Assembly (NCBI RefSeq): GCF_004793475.1
Contig: NZ_SRYZ01000011.1
Location: 35,093-99,092, forward strand
DNA: 64,000 nucleotides
Reading direction: 5' to 3'
From: Bacteroides muris (ex Afrizal et al. 2022)
Lineage (GTDB): Bacteria; Bacteroidota; Bacteroidia; Bacteroidales; Bacteroidaceae
Of this stretch, positions 45,674-54,461 are shown in pieces (the stretch's first letter is position 1; each line of letters opens with the position of its first letter). Under the pieces are notes generated by a model. The model made no database searches. It was not told where the DNA came from and was given only the letters and a program-made list of their open reading frames with translations. The translations under genes and the position numbers were made by a program.

Positions 45674-47281
45674 ATGAAATTTGCGTTACTCTTTCTTTTA
45701 CTGGGATATTTCCCTGCTTTCTCCCTCGCACAGCCGACAGGCGGTGAAGTGATTCGTCCCCTGATGGGGTGGAGTTCCTGGAACACCTATCGGGTGAATA
45801 TCAGTGACGAGTTGATAAAAAAACAGGCAGATGCCTTGGTACAGACCGGATTGAAGGAAGCCGGCTATACTTATATCAATATAGACGACGGCTTTTTCGG
45901 TCACCGCGATTCCACCGGACAGATGGTTACCCATCCCGTGCGCTTTCCGCATGGGCTGAAAGGCGTGGCAGAGCATATCCATTCGCTCGGGTTGAAAGCA
46001 GGCATCTATTCGGATGCGGGCAGCAATACCTGTGGTTCCATTTGGGATAACGATACCCACGGCGTGGGCTCCGGGCTTTATGGACATGAGCTGCAGGATG
46101 CCCGGCTTTATTTTAATGACTGGGGATTCGATTTCATCAAGATAGACTATTGCGGTGCGGGCCAGGAACTGGATTTGGAAGAAGAACGACGCTATTCTGG
46201 GATATGCCGTGCTATCCGCGAAGTGACGGAACGTCCCGTCTCGGTCAATATCTGCCGTTGGGCCTTTCCGGGTACGTGGGCGGCACGGTTGGCATGTTCA
46301 TGGCGCATCAGTCCTGACATCCGGCCGGAGTGGGCATCAGTAAAATCCATCATCCGGAAGAACCTCTATCTGTCGGCATACGCCGGCGGCGGGCACTACA
46401 ATGATATGGACATGCTTGAGATAGGACGGGGGCTGACTCCCGTAGAAGAAGAGACGCATTTCGGGATGTGGTGCATCATGAGTTCGCCACTGCTGATAGG
46501 CTGCGACCTCACCACCATTTCCGAAGCTTCACTCCGGTTGTTGAAGAACAAAGAACTTATAGCTCTGAACCAAGATCGGCTGGGTTTGCAGGCATACGTG
46601 GCCTTGCGCCAGGGCGAGGGATATGTGCTGGTGAAGGACGTGGAACAATTACGTGGACGGATACGTGCCGTGGCCTTATACAACCCTTCGGACACGGTAT
46701 GCGGTTTTCATGTTCCTTTGGAAGCGCTTGAACTGGCAGGTACGGTCAAGGTGCGCGACGTGGTGCGGCAGAGGCAATTGCCGTCCATACAAGGGGTGCT
46801 TTGCAAAGAGGTGCCTCCCCACGGTGTACTGATGCTGCGCCTGGAGGGTGAAAGGAGAATAGAGCCTTCGCTTTACGAAGCCGAATGGGCTTATCTGCCT
46901 TGCTTCAATGATTTGGGCAAATCGTCCAAGACGGTGGCATATGTGCCCATGCCCGAAGCCTCGGGCGGCATGAAGATTGCTTATGTGGGAGGCAGCTGCG
47001 AGAACTATGCCGAATGGAACAAGGTATACAGTGAGCGAGGCGGATGTTACGAACTGACGGTGGATTATATTCCCGGCAAGTATCGCCGGTTGTTCATTGA
47101 GGTGAATAATGGAGAACCTATTCGGATAGACCGCCTACGTGAGACGGCGGAAGGACGTTCTGTGGCTTCGATCACGGTGCCTGTACGCTTAAAAGCGGGG
47201 TATAACACGGTGCGCATGGGTAGCCCTTATTGCTGGGCACTGGATATAGACTGCTTCCAGCTGAAACGGATAGGCGACTGA
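45674..47281 (+). CDS. GH27 alpha-galactosidase
   Basis: This secreted enzyme cleaves terminal alpha-galactose. The start at 45674 (MKFALLF) gives a signal peptide ending FSLAQ; 535 residues. GH27 marks are PLMGWSSWNTYR, YINIDDGFF, the nucleophile Asp158 in IKIDYCG and the acid/base Asp215 in SWRISPDI, with GHYNDMDMLEIG and SPLLIGCDL. After the catalytic and antiparallel beta domains, the last ~130 residues resemble a carbohydrate-binding module (AYVGGSCENYAEW, VPVRLKAGYNTVRMG). Intact; the next enzyme gene starts 50 bases later. Confidence 0.95.
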   Translation: MKFALLFLLLGYFPAFSLAQPTGGEVIRPLMGWSSWNTYRVNISDELIKKQADALVQTGLKEAGYTYINIDDGFFGHRDSTGQMVTHPVRFPHGLKGVAEHIHSLGLKAGIYSDAGSNTCGSIWDNDTHGVGSGLYGHELQDARLYFNDWGFDFIKIDYCGAGQELDLEEERRYSGICRAIREVTERPVSVNICRWAFPGTWAARLACSWRISPDIRPEWASVKSIIRKNLYLSAYAGGGHYNDMDMLEIGRGLTPVEEETHFGMWCIMSSPLLIGCDLTTISEASLRLLKNKELIALNQDRLGLQAYVALRQGEGYVLVKDVEQLRGRIRAVALYNPSDTVCGFHVPLEALELAGTVKVRDVVRQRQLPSIQGVLCKEVPPHGVLMLRLEGERRIEPSLYEAEWAYLPCFNDLGKSSKTVAYVPMPEASGGMKIAYVGGSCENYAEWNKVYSERGGCYELTVDYIPGKYRRLFIEVNNGEPIRIDRLRETAEGRSVASITVPVRLKAGYNTVRMGSPYCWALDIDCFQLKRIGD

Positions 47282-47331
47282 CCTGCCGTTTACCCGATAT
47301 GCAATATTTACTTTAAAAATAATTATATCCA

Positions 47332-49050
47332 ATGAAAAAACATTTTCTTTCTTTTTGTACCTGCCTCTTCCTTTCGCTTTTGGCAGGTAATGTAATGGCA
47401 CAGGATGTGACCGAACCAAGTGTTCCTCATGCCAATGACCCGGCATGGAACAAAACCTCTAAGAACCTACAGGCCGCCTGGGGAGACACCAATCTGCAAA
47501 CCGACAAATTCATTTGTCCCATAAGCAGTAAACTCTCAAAGCACCTAATCCTGACCGCCTGGCGTGGCGAACGCCTACATGCCAAGTTCCTGGTATGGTC
47601 AGGAGAAGAAGAAGGCAGTCTGAGTTTTGAAGTGGAAGAGCAGGAAGGATGCCGCTGGACGGATGAACAGACCACCGGATTTTTGCGTTATGTGATGACC
47701 GACGAACTGAACAAGAATGGCGGAGGTTGCGGTTATCGTCCGGACAAGACTTTGTTTGATTCTGCCCTCGTTGCCGACCGCATAGAGCCTATACGCACGT
47801 TGCGCTATGAAGCGCGTACCGTACGTCCGGCGTGGATAACTTTTGACGTGCCACGTGATGCAGTTTCCGGTATTTACAAAGGTCGGATAAGAGTGGAATG
47901 CGAAGGCAAGGAATGCGGCGTGCTGCCGTTTACAATCCGGGTGATTGACCGCACAATGGCACTGCCTGAAGAGTGCAAATTCCATCTGGATTTGTGGCAA
48001 AATCCCTTTGCGGTGGCGCGTGTGGCAAACGTGCCTTTGTGGAGCCGAGAACACTTCGAAGCCATGCGTCCGCTTATGCAACGGCTGGCACGTGCTGGTC
48101 AGCGCGGCATCACCGCTTCCATTACCCATAAACCATGGAACGGACAGACTTACGACTATTTTGAGAACATGATTACCGAAATAAAGAAGGCAGACGGTAC
48201 GTGGATGTACGACTTCACGGTATTCGACCGTTGGGTGGAATTCATGCAACAGTGTGGCGTAGGTCCTTACATCTACTGTTATTCCGTCATTCCCTGGAAA
48301 CTCTCTTTCCGCTATTACGACCAGGCAACCAACTCCATAGTAGACAAGAAGATGAATGTCAACAAGCCCGAGTTCGATGACTATTGGGTGAACAAATTGT
48401 CAGCTTTTGCAACTCATCTGAAAGCGAAAGGCTGGTTCGGACATACTATCATTGCTATGGACGAACGTCCCAAAGAGAGTATGGAGGCAGCTTTGAGAGT
48501 CATCCGTAAGGCTGATCCGAACTACAAAATATCACTTGCCGGAAACTATCACGCTGAACTTGAAGGAGAACTGTTCGACCTCTGCATTGCCTACGACACC
48601 CAATATCCCGACGGAGTGGTGGACGCACGTCGCCAACAAGGAAAGATAACGACTTTTTACACCTGTTGCACGGAATCATGGCCTAATACCTTTACTTTCT
48701 CACAACCGGTAGAGGCATCCGCTTATGGTCCGATAGCCGCCGAACGTGGACTGGACGGCTACCTCCGCTGGGCATACAACAGCTGGGTGGAATCACCAGA
48801 AGTCGATACTCGTTTTCACACATGGGCGGCAGGCGATACCTACATCGTGTATCCTGACAACCAATCGTCTGTTCGTTTCGAAAAAATGGTGGAGGGGATA
48901 CAGATGTTTGAGAAGATACAAGTGCTGAAGCAAAATCCCCGTTATGCCAAGAGCATTGAAAAGTTGTTAAAGCCTTTTGCTTACAAAAAGATTAATGCCG
49001 CCACTTTGGGTGAGGATATTAAAAGACTGAACGCTTTTCTTAACAAGTAA
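47332..49050 (+). CDS. GH123-like glycoside hydrolase (DUF4091), possible beta-N-acetylgalactosaminidase
   Basis: The 572-residue protein has a signal peptide ending GNVMAQ, an N-terminal beta-sandwich (about residues 40-210) and a C-terminal TIM-barrel-like domain. The pair Asp377-Glu378 in IIAMDERPKES matches the catalytic Asp-Glu expected for the substrate-assisted mechanism of GH123. DGYLRWAYNSWVE near residue 475 is another family block. GH123 enzymes remove beta-linked GalNAc, for example from glycosphingolipids. It forms a pair with the GH27 gene. The precise substrate is inference. Confidence 0.85.
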   Translation: MKKHFLSFCTCLFLSLLAGNVMAQDVTEPSVPHANDPAWNKTSKNLQAAWGDTNLQTDKFICPISSKLSKHLILTAWRGERLHAKFLVWSGEEEGSLSFEVEEQEGCRWTDEQTTGFLRYVMTDELNKNGGGCGYRPDKTLFDSALVADRIEPIRTLRYEARTVRPAWITFDVPRDAVSGIYKGRIRVECEGKECGVLPFTIRVIDRTMALPEECKFHLDLWQNPFAVARVANVPLWSREHFEAMRPLMQRLARAGQRGITASITHKPWNGQTYDYFENMITEIKKADGTWMYDFTVFDRWVEFMQQCGVGPYIYCYSVIPWKLSFRYYDQATNSIVDKKMNVNKPEFDDYWVNKLSAFATHLKAKGWFGHTIIAMDERPKESMEAALRVIRKADPNYKISLAGNYHAELEGELFDLCIAYDTQYPDGVVDARRQQGKITTFYTCCTESWPNTFTFSQPVEASAYGPIAAERGLDGYLRWAYNSWVESPEVDTRFHTWAAGDTYIVYPDNQSSVRFEKMVEGIQMFEKIQVLKQNPRYAKSIEKLLKPFAYKKINAATLGEDIKRLNAFLNK

Positions 49051-49153
49051 AAAGAAACCAAAGTGAATTTTTATTCAAATAATGATTCGCTATTCGAAAT
49101 AGACAAGCCGTTGGTATATGCCGACTTTTATTTTCATCCAATTCAAACAAGTT

Positions 49154-49428
49154 ATGAAGAAATACGCATTTTTATTCTTGTTGCTTAGCATGTTTTTCAT
49201 CTTTATTGCACAATCCGGCAACAAATACCGTATTGAAATCAAAGATGGACAATTTGTTTATGACGAAGAGGCTGTCTGGGTTATTTCCGGAGAAATGCAC
49301 TACACACATATTCCGCATCAATACTAGCGGCATTGTGTAAAGATGTTGAAAACCATGGGATTAAATGTTACGTATTTTGGATTTTGCATGAACTGGAGCC
49401 TGGAAATACGGACTGTCCGAAGGTGTGA
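49154..49428 (+). pseudogene. GH35 beta-galactosidase remnant
   Basis: The start MKKYAFLFLLLS is a signal peptide, followed by the GH35 N-terminus: VWVISGEMHYTHIPHQY. The next codon is TAG where Trp is conserved; the frame goes on RHCVKMLKTMGLNV. Then a frameshift is needed to reach YVFWILHELEPGN, which mirrors the family pattern YVFWNYHEPEPG. Similarity ends near 49425, so about 85 percent of the gene is gone. It was probably the last gene of the GH27-GH123 group. Confidence 0.88.
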
Positions 49429-49480
49429 TTAACGGGCAAGTCCTTGTTTTTGTTAGTGCAGGTGTATCATGTGCTGAGGG

Positions 49481-49568
49481 TGTGTCAAAACCCTCTTTTT
49501 AACAAAATCACCCTTGCTACAGATATCTGTGACAGGGGTGATTTTCATATTTTTGGTGTTTTGACACA
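49481..49568. repeat. 88-bp concentric palindrome
   Basis: Three nested perfect inverted repeats share one centre at 49524.5: TGTGTCAAAAC with GTTTTGACACA (49481-49491, 49558-49568), AAAATCACCC with GGGTGATTTT (49504-49513, 49536-49545), and ACAGATATCTGT (49519-49530). The left end can also form the terminator-like GAGGGT-n9-ACCCTC followed by TTTTT. It stands where the GH35 remnant breaks off, so it may be a MITE or a bidirectional terminator. Confidence 0.75.
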
Positions 49569-49600
49569 TTCCCGGTCTTCGTTTGAACAAAATTTCTTTG

Positions 49601-49608
49601 TATTTTTG
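49601..49608 (+). promoter_or_regulatory. Putative -7 element of the 49.6-kb membrane protein gene
   Basis: TATTTTTG matches TAnnTTTG and lies 20 bases before the ATG. Confidence 0.5.
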
Positions 49609-49628
49609 CAAAAAATATAGATGGGATA

Positions 49629-50171
49629 ATGAAAGCACTGCTTGTAAAAATACTCCGCTGTTTGATGCTGATACTGGTTATTGTATTGACTGGTCTTGGA
49701 TGTTATATCTATGAGAAAACTTTGGCTGCCTTATGGATACCTGTAGGGGTGGGGATTGTAGTAGCAGTCGTTACACTTCCTCTATCTAAGAAATGGGTAT
49801 GGTTGACGACAGTGGAGGGCATGGGCATGAATATGTTGTGTCATGTGGTTTGTGTGGGCCTCATCGGGTATTCGCTTTTTCTTATGGGGAATTATCAGAT
49901 GGCGGCTCCTGCTTCTACTCAAGAGGTGACGGTTACCGTACTTGAAAAGCTGATAAAAGAACAGGAAAAGAAACGTAAAGTAGGCAGGCACCGTTATGTG
50001 TCGGCTGGGGTGCGTAAAGAATATTTCTTAAAGGTAGCTTTCGAGAATGGAGCGATAGAGACTTTGCATGTTTCCACAGCCACATACAATAAAGCACGAA
50101 AAGGCAAACCGAAAGTCCTGACTTTGCAGAAAGGAGGTTTCGGATTGCCAGTGATAACGAAGGGGTTATAG
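49629..50171 (+). CDS. Hypothetical membrane protein
   Basis: I do not recognise this 180-residue protein. It has three hydrophobic segments (about residues 10-30, 33-53, 65-90), then a charged region with KLIKEQEKKRKVGRHRY and a C-terminal soluble part of about 90 residues predicted to be beta-rich (YFLKVAFENGAIETLHVSTATYNKA). The promoter match just upstream and a normal codon pattern argue that it is a real gene. It has no operon partners. Confidence 0.7.
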   Translation: MKALLVKILRCLMLILVIVLTGLGCYIYEKTLAALWIPVGVGIVVAVVTLPLSKKWVWLTTVEGMGMNMLCHVVCVGLIGYSLFLMGNYQMAAPASTQEVTVTVLEKLIKEQEKKRKVGRHRYVSAGVRKEYFLKVAFENGAIETLHVSTATYNKARKGKPKVLTLQKGGFGLPVITKGL

Positions 50172-50680
50172 TTTTCATCTCCTCCGTGTAAGACATCAGA
50201 TGAGTAATCGAATGCTCTTCTTAAGGATTTTTGCGTACAAATTGTCTGTGAATCCAAATGGTGGCATCAGTCCTTTGAATTTCAATAATACATAATTGGA
50301 ATCAGTCGGACTTTTGCTGAAGTGCGTAATGAACCAGTCTTGCTACATTCCGTGCTTATACTCCTGCGGGGTGGTCGGCTGTTAAGGTGTAGTTCAAAGA
50401 CAGAAAAGTGGACGAAATGAAGAGCTATTATATAATAGTACCTTGATGATACCAGCATAATCGTTTCCGGATATAGTATAATGTGAATATTCCTTTCTAT
50501 AAGGTGCTGATATTTATAAAGTTCTATATTTTTTGCAGATTTTAGGTATACGTAGTTCAAAGAATGTTATCTGAAATGAAAAGAATGGGCAATGTTTGTC
50601 ATTGCTCTGTCTTTGTCTTATCTTTGAGTAGATAATATAGGATATCATTTTAAGAAAGGAACTAATAATAAGATAATAAT
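50172..50680. other. Gene-poor spacer
   Basis: About 500 AT-rich bases hold no convincing gene. A leftward frame over 50205-50400 reads like old coding sequence (for example RNVARLVHYALQQKS) but is broken by stops. I see no dyad array and no clear terminator. Short upstream sequence before 50681 probably carries the promoter of the small winged-helix gene. Confidence 0.5.
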
Positions 50681-50890
50681 ATGAAGAATATTGAGAAGGC
50701 GACTAATAATATGAAAATGGTATATTCCATTCTGTGCAATCTTAAGAGGTGTACAATCTTTGAATTACAGAAACTGACGAAGTTCAGGGATGTGGATCTG
50801 TGTTTGGCCTTGGGGTATCTGCTGCAGAATAACCAGATTTATCAGAAGCGTATTGATAACATGGTTTACTACGGGGTCATCGCAAAATGA
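50681..50890 (+). CDS. Small winged helix-turn-helix protein (DUF2582-like)
   Basis: The 69-residue product reads as one winged helix domain: VYSILCNLKRCTIFELQKLT (helices 1-2), then VDLCLALGYLLQNNQI as recognition helix and a beta wing ending VYYGVIAK. This resembles small stand-alone DUF2582/PF10771-type proteins common in Bacteroides. DNA binding and targets are not known. The preceding spacer has a purine-rich stretch (AAGAAAGGAA) 20 bases upstream. Confidence 0.75.
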   Translation: MKNIEKATNNMKMVYSILCNLKRCTIFELQKLTKFRDVDLCLALGYLLQNNQIYQKRIDNMVYYGVIAK

Positions 50891-51091
50891 GAAGATATAC
50901 AATAGTGCGCATATCTAACTATTATTTAATCAGTGTGTTAAAAGCCTATGTTTGAGTAATGAAAGCCTGATAAATTCAACCGGATTTTGCAGCTGACCCC
51001 ATTTTCATTGTGATTCTGTATTGTGCTTTGAAGCATCGGTATGATTATAAACTTTCCAACCAACTCATTACGTAGCAGATACCTTTAAAAG
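50891..51091. other. Spacer between the winged-helix gene and tRNA-Lys
   Basis: About 200 bases without a gene; I see no repeat or clear control site other than the terminator that follows at 51092. Confidence 0.5.
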
Positions 51092-51129
51092 AAAAAAGCA
51101 ATTATCTATTTCAGATAATTGCTTTTTTT
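51092..51129 (-). terminator. Bidirectional terminator after tRNA-Lys
   Basis: AAAAAAGCAATTATCT and AGATAATTGCTTTTTTT form a perfect stem of about 16 bp with a 5-base loop and A/T runs on both sides. It directly follows the CCA end of the tRNA on the minus strand. Confidence 0.92.
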
Positions 51130-51204
51130 GGTGAACCGCTTGGGGCTCGAACCCAAGACCCCAACATTAAAAGTGTTGTGCTCTACCTGCTGAGCTAGCG
51201 ATTC
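51129..51204 (-). tRNA. tRNA-Lys (anticodon TTT)
   Basis: On the minus strand the gene is 76 nt: acceptor GAATCGC pairs with GCGGTTC, D-arm GCTCAGCAGGTAGAGC, anticodon loop CTTTTAA with anticodon TTT, T-loop GGTTCGAGCC, discriminator A and an encoded CCA. All arms pair. No integrated element is found beside it. Confidence 0.97.
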
Positions 51205-51299
51205 AGACCTTATTGCTGTTAAGCGGGTGCAAAGATAGCTACTTTTGTTTAAAGAAACAAATGTATTAAAGAAAAAAGTTTTGATGACGACTTTTATTT

Positions 51300-52415
51300 T
51301 TATTTTTCTTGTTGATTATCAGCTTGTTCAAACTTGCGAATTTTTTCTCTGTTTATGATGAAACGTTGATAGTAGGAGAGCATAAGGGTGGTAAGTGGGA
51401 GTGCTATAATCATGCCCAGCATTCCCATCAATGAACTCCAGATTGATAAAGAAAGTAGGATGATGGCAGGGTTCAGGCCCGTAATCTTCCCCATGACACG
51501 CGGTACGATGAATCCGTCTTGAATGACTTGTACTATTATGAATACCGCAAGGGCCGATGCGATGATAATCCAGAAGTTTCCTCCCGTATCCGCTGCTTTC
51601 AGTATGGCCAGCACGATGGTAGGTATAAAGCCGATAATTTGCAAATAAGGTACTAAGTTTAAAGCACCGATGAACAGGCCGAGCCCAATGGCCAGTGGGA
51701 AATCAATAATCAGAAAACCTATACTGAACAGAATACCGACACACAATGCCACGAACGCTTGTCCGCGGAAGTATCTGTTCATGCCGTCTTTTACATCGTT
51801 CATCACACTGACTACGAAAGGCCGGTATTTTTGCGGTACCAGGTGGGTCCATCCTTCGGCAATGCTTTCGTAATCCAGTAATATGAAGATTATATAGAGA
51901 AGAATGAGAAAGAAAGTAAAGAAGCTGAACAGTAGATTGACGGATTCTGACAGCAAGGACCAGAGCCGGGGAACGGTTTCCTTGATGGCGTTCAGCATAT
52001 TCTCTTCCTTGAACAATTGGGTGACGAACTGGGTGTCTATGTTCTCACGAAGGAATTCGGAGAGTGTTCTGGGCACATTGCCGTCGTGGGTTCCGTTGGA
52101 AAAGTAGTCTATTACCAAATCTTTTACCCTGACGAATTCGTTCATCATGGGAGGCACAAGCAGATAGAATGCGGTTCCTCCTACAATCAGAATACTGAAC
52201 AAGGCGCAGAAGATGGATATGACCCGGTTCTTGAGCCTTAATCCGTATTGGAAAAAGGTGACCAAGGGGTATATCAGATAGGAAATGAGCCATGCGATGA
52301 AGAATGGCAGCAATACGCCGCTTAGACGCTTGAAGAGCATAAGGATGCCGATAATGACGACACCGAGTATGACACCGCGAATAAAACTGTCGAATGTAAT
52401 CTTTTTGCGTTCCAT
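51300..52415 (-). CDS. AI-2E family (PerM/UPF0118) permease
   Basis: This inner-membrane protein belongs to a family of exporters or antiporters of unclear substrate. The start at 52415 (MERKKITFDS) removes 27 residues that overlap tdk; 371 residues remain. About eight membrane segments in 2 + 1 + 5 layout, with the typical long loop after the third segment, and the block FIGALNLVPYLQIIGFIPTI, then PRVMGKITGLNPAIILLSL. The gene starts 23 bases after the tdk stop. Confidence 0.92.
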   Translation of the reverse strand: MERKKITFDSFIRGVILGVVIIGILMLFKRLSGVLLPFFIAWLISYLIYPLVTFFQYGLRLKNRVISIFCALFSILIVGGTAFYLLVPPMMNEFVRVKDLVIDYFSNGTHDGNVPRTLSEFLRENIDTQFVTQLFKEENMLNAIKETVPRLWSLLSESVNLLFSFFTFFLILLYIIFILLDYESIAEGWTHLVPQKYRPFVVSVMNDVKDGMNRYFRGQAFVALCVGILFSIGFLIIDFPLAIGLGLFIGALNLVPYLQIIGFIPTIVLAILKAADTGGNFWIIIASALAVFIIVQVIQDGFIVPRVMGKITGLNPAIILLSLSIWSSLMGMLGMIIALPLTTLMLSYYQRFIINREKIRKFEQADNQQEK

Positions 52416-52438
52416 AATGCTCCGTTTTTTTGTATTCG

Positions 52439-53044
52439 TTAATGACCGTTTTCCTTTTGGTCGGCTTGGATGGCTTGCTGATAGCACTCCCGGCATAGGG
52501 GTTCATACTCTTCGGTTTCTCCCAGCAGTACTTGTTTGTCGTTCTTGACGGTACGGTGGGAGAACGAGGCGAGTTGACCGCATTTCACACAGATGGCATG
52601 TACTTTGGAAACTTCGTCTGCAATGGCACACAGTCCCGGCATAGGTCCGAATGGAATACCGCGGAAGTCCATGTCCAGTCCGGCTATAATGACGCGTATA
52701 CCATTGTTGGCAAGCTGGTTGCATACATCAATCAGACCGCTGTCAAAGAACTGGGCTTCGTCAATGCCCACTACATCTATCTCTGAAGTGAAGAGCAGAA
52801 TGCTGGCAGACGAGTCGATGGGAGTGGAGGCTATGGAATGACTGTCATGCGATACGACATCAGCTTCGGAATAACGGGTGTCTATGGCAGGCTTGAATAT
52901 CTCTACGCGTTGTTTGGCAAATTTTGCCCGTTTCAGTCTCCTTATCAGCTCTTCGGTTTTGCCGGAGAACATGGAACCGCAAATGACCTCAATTCTTCCC
53001 CTGCGTTTGGTTTCCTGTATATGATCTTCTGAAAATAATACCAT
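52439..53044 (-). CDS. tdk: Thymidine kinase
   Basis: This is a type II thymidine kinase for nucleoside salvage. The start at 53044 ([10 protein letters not shown]) gives 201 residues. Motifs are Walker [12 protein letters not shown], the DEAQFF block carrying the catalytic Glu, [12 protein letters not shown], and zinc-binding CVKCG with CRECYQQ near the end. It lies upstream of the AI-2E permease gene on the same strand, likely one transcript. Confidence 0.97.
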   Translation of the reverse strand: MVLFSEDHIQETKRRGRIEVICGSMFSGKTEELIRRLKRAKFAKQRVEIFKPAIDTRYSEADVVSHDSHSIASTPIDSSASILLFTSEIDVVGIDEAQFFDSGLIDVCNQLANNGIRVIIAGLDMDFRGIPFGPMPGLCAIADEVSKVHAICVKCGQLASFSHRTVKNDKQVLLGETEEYEPLCRECYQQAIQADQKENGH

Positions 53045-53068
53045 GTTTTCAAGTGTTATATTTAAGCA

Positions 53069-53076
53069 CAAAAGTA
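53069..53076 (-). promoter_or_regulatory. Putative -7 element for tdk
   Basis: On the minus strand this reads TACTTTTG, 25 bases before the tdk ATG. Confidence 0.55.
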
Positions 53077-53118
53077 ACACTTTTGTTTGCTTTCCGATAT
53101 TTTTTCATTATTTATTTC

Positions 53119-53126
53119 TACATTTG
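53119..53126 (+). promoter_or_regulatory. Putative -7 element for the 53.2-kb gene
   Basis: TACATTTG fits TAnnTTTG and lies 29 bases before the ATG at 53155. With the tdk element it makes a compact divergent promoter region. Confidence 0.55.
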
Positions 53127-53154
53127 TAGCGTTAACACGGACTGTGTAAAGGAT

Positions 53155-53739
53155 ATGCAAACCCTATTAAACGACATAGAATTAGATATTCAGGAATTGA
53201 AATGTTTGATGCAGGCCATTTCAAGTGATGCCAATCCGACATTGAGGATTGTGGCAAGACGGAATATCCAGCAGATGAAGGCACGCTTGGAGGCGTTGCA
53301 AGAACTGCTTGAGGAGGCGCCAACGGTTGTTGTGCCGCCCTTAGAGGAACTCCCTGCTGTTACTACTCCTTTGGCCGAATCGGCTTCTCCGGTTGAACCG
53401 GTAGTCCCTGATACAATGAAGATGGTATGTGAGGAACCGGCAACAGTTCATACGGCTGAAGCGCTCCAGACTGTTGCAACTTCGGTGTCTCCTATTTTGG
53501 CGGAACGCATCAAGCCTTCCAAGGACTTGCGGCATGCTATCAGCCTGAACGATTCGTTCCGTTTTGTCCGCGAACTGTTCGCAGGCGATACTGCACGGAT
53601 GAATGAAGTGGTACGCCGTTTGGGTGAGGCTCCTTCTTTGGACAAGGCTATGGATATTTTTGCTTCGGAAGTGCACCCGGATGAAGAAAATGAAGCCGCC
53701 GTCGATTTTATGGAACTCCTCAAAAAATATTTCAGCTAA
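53155..53739 (+). CDS. Conserved hypothetical protein, coiled-coil N-terminus
   Basis: The start at 53155 (MQTLLNDIELDIQELK) gives 194 residues; the longer frame upstream overlaps the promoter. An N-terminal helical or coiled-coil segment (residues 1-55) is followed by a Pro/Val/Glu-rich linker (about 55-120) and a C-terminal helical domain with LRHAISLNDSFRFVRELFAGD and FMELLKKYFS. I know this only as a conserved Bacteroidales protein. It ends 13 bases before rsmI. Confidence 0.75.
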   Translation: MQTLLNDIELDIQELKCLMQAISSDANPTLRIVARRNIQQMKARLEALQELLEEAPTVVVPPLEELPAVTTPLAESASPVEPVVPDTMKMVCEEPATVHTAEALQTVATSVSPILAERIKPSKDLRHAISLNDSFRFVRELFAGDTARMNEVVRRLGEAPSLDKAMDIFASEVHPDEENEAAVDFMELLKKYFS

Positions 53740-53752
53740 ACAACCGATAAGT

Positions 53753-54427
53753 ATGGGAAAACTTTATGTAGTGCCTACTCCGGTAGGAAATTTGGAAGAC
53801 ATGACATTCCGTGCTATCCGGATTCTGAAGGAAGTGGATTTGATACTTGCCGAGGATACACGTACCTCCGGCATATTGCTGAAACACTTTGAAATAAAGA
53901 ATGTGATGCAATCTCACCATAAATTTAATGAACATAAAACGGTTGAAAGTGTTGTTAATAGAATAAAGGGGGGAGAAACTGTAGCTTTGATTTCGGATGC
54001 AGGTACGCCGGGTATATCCGACCCAGGCTTTCTGGTGGTCAGAGAGTGTGTGCGTAATGGTATCGAAGTGCAATGCCTGCCGGGAGCGACAGCTTTTGTG
54101 CCGGCATTGGTGGCTTCCGGATTGCCGAATGAGAGGTTCTGTTTTGAAGGTTTCCTTCCACAGAAGAAAGGAAGGATGACCCGCCTGAAGGCATTGGCCG
54201 AGGAGCGTCGTACCATGGTGTTCTATGAGTCTCCCCACAGATTGGTAAAAGCTTTGACGCAGTTTACCGAACATTTCGGTGCCGAACGTCAGGCATCTGT
54301 TTCGCGGGAAATTTCAAAGGTGCACGAAGAAACGGTGCGTGGAACGCTTACAGAATTAATAGAACATTTCACAGCGAATGAACCGCGTGGTGAAATTGTG
54401 ATTGTAATAGCAGGAATAGACGATTAA
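53753..54427 (+). CDS. rsmI: 16S rRNA (cytidine1402-2'-O)-methyltransferase
   Basis: RsmI methylates C1402 of 16S rRNA. The start at 53753 (MGKLYVVPTPVGNLED) is the family start; the longer open frame is antisense overlap. The 224-residue tetrapyrrole-methylase fold shows LAEDTRTSG, ISDAGTPGISDPG and LPGATAFVPALVASGLP. The product is somewhat shorter than E. coli RsmI (286), lacking a C-terminal extension, as is usual in Bacteroidetes. Confidence 0.95.
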   Translation: MGKLYVVPTPVGNLEDMTFRAIRILKEVDLILAEDTRTSGILLKHFEIKNVMQSHHKFNEHKTVESVVNRIKGGETVALISDAGTPGISDPGFLVVRECVRNGIEVQCLPGATAFVPALVASGLPNERFCFEGFLPQKKGRMTRLKALAEERRTMVFYESPHRLVKALTQFTEHFGAERQASVSREISKVHEETVRGTLTELIEHFTANEPRGEIVIVIAGIDD

Positions 54428-54461
54428 ATAACTTCATTAACCAAACGTAAAACGAAAGCGT

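Noticed and set aside
50205..50560. Minus-strand coding region in the 50-kb spacer
   Set aside because: Frames are interrupted by stops, no family is recognised and no promoter is seen; possibly old coding DNA but not supportable.
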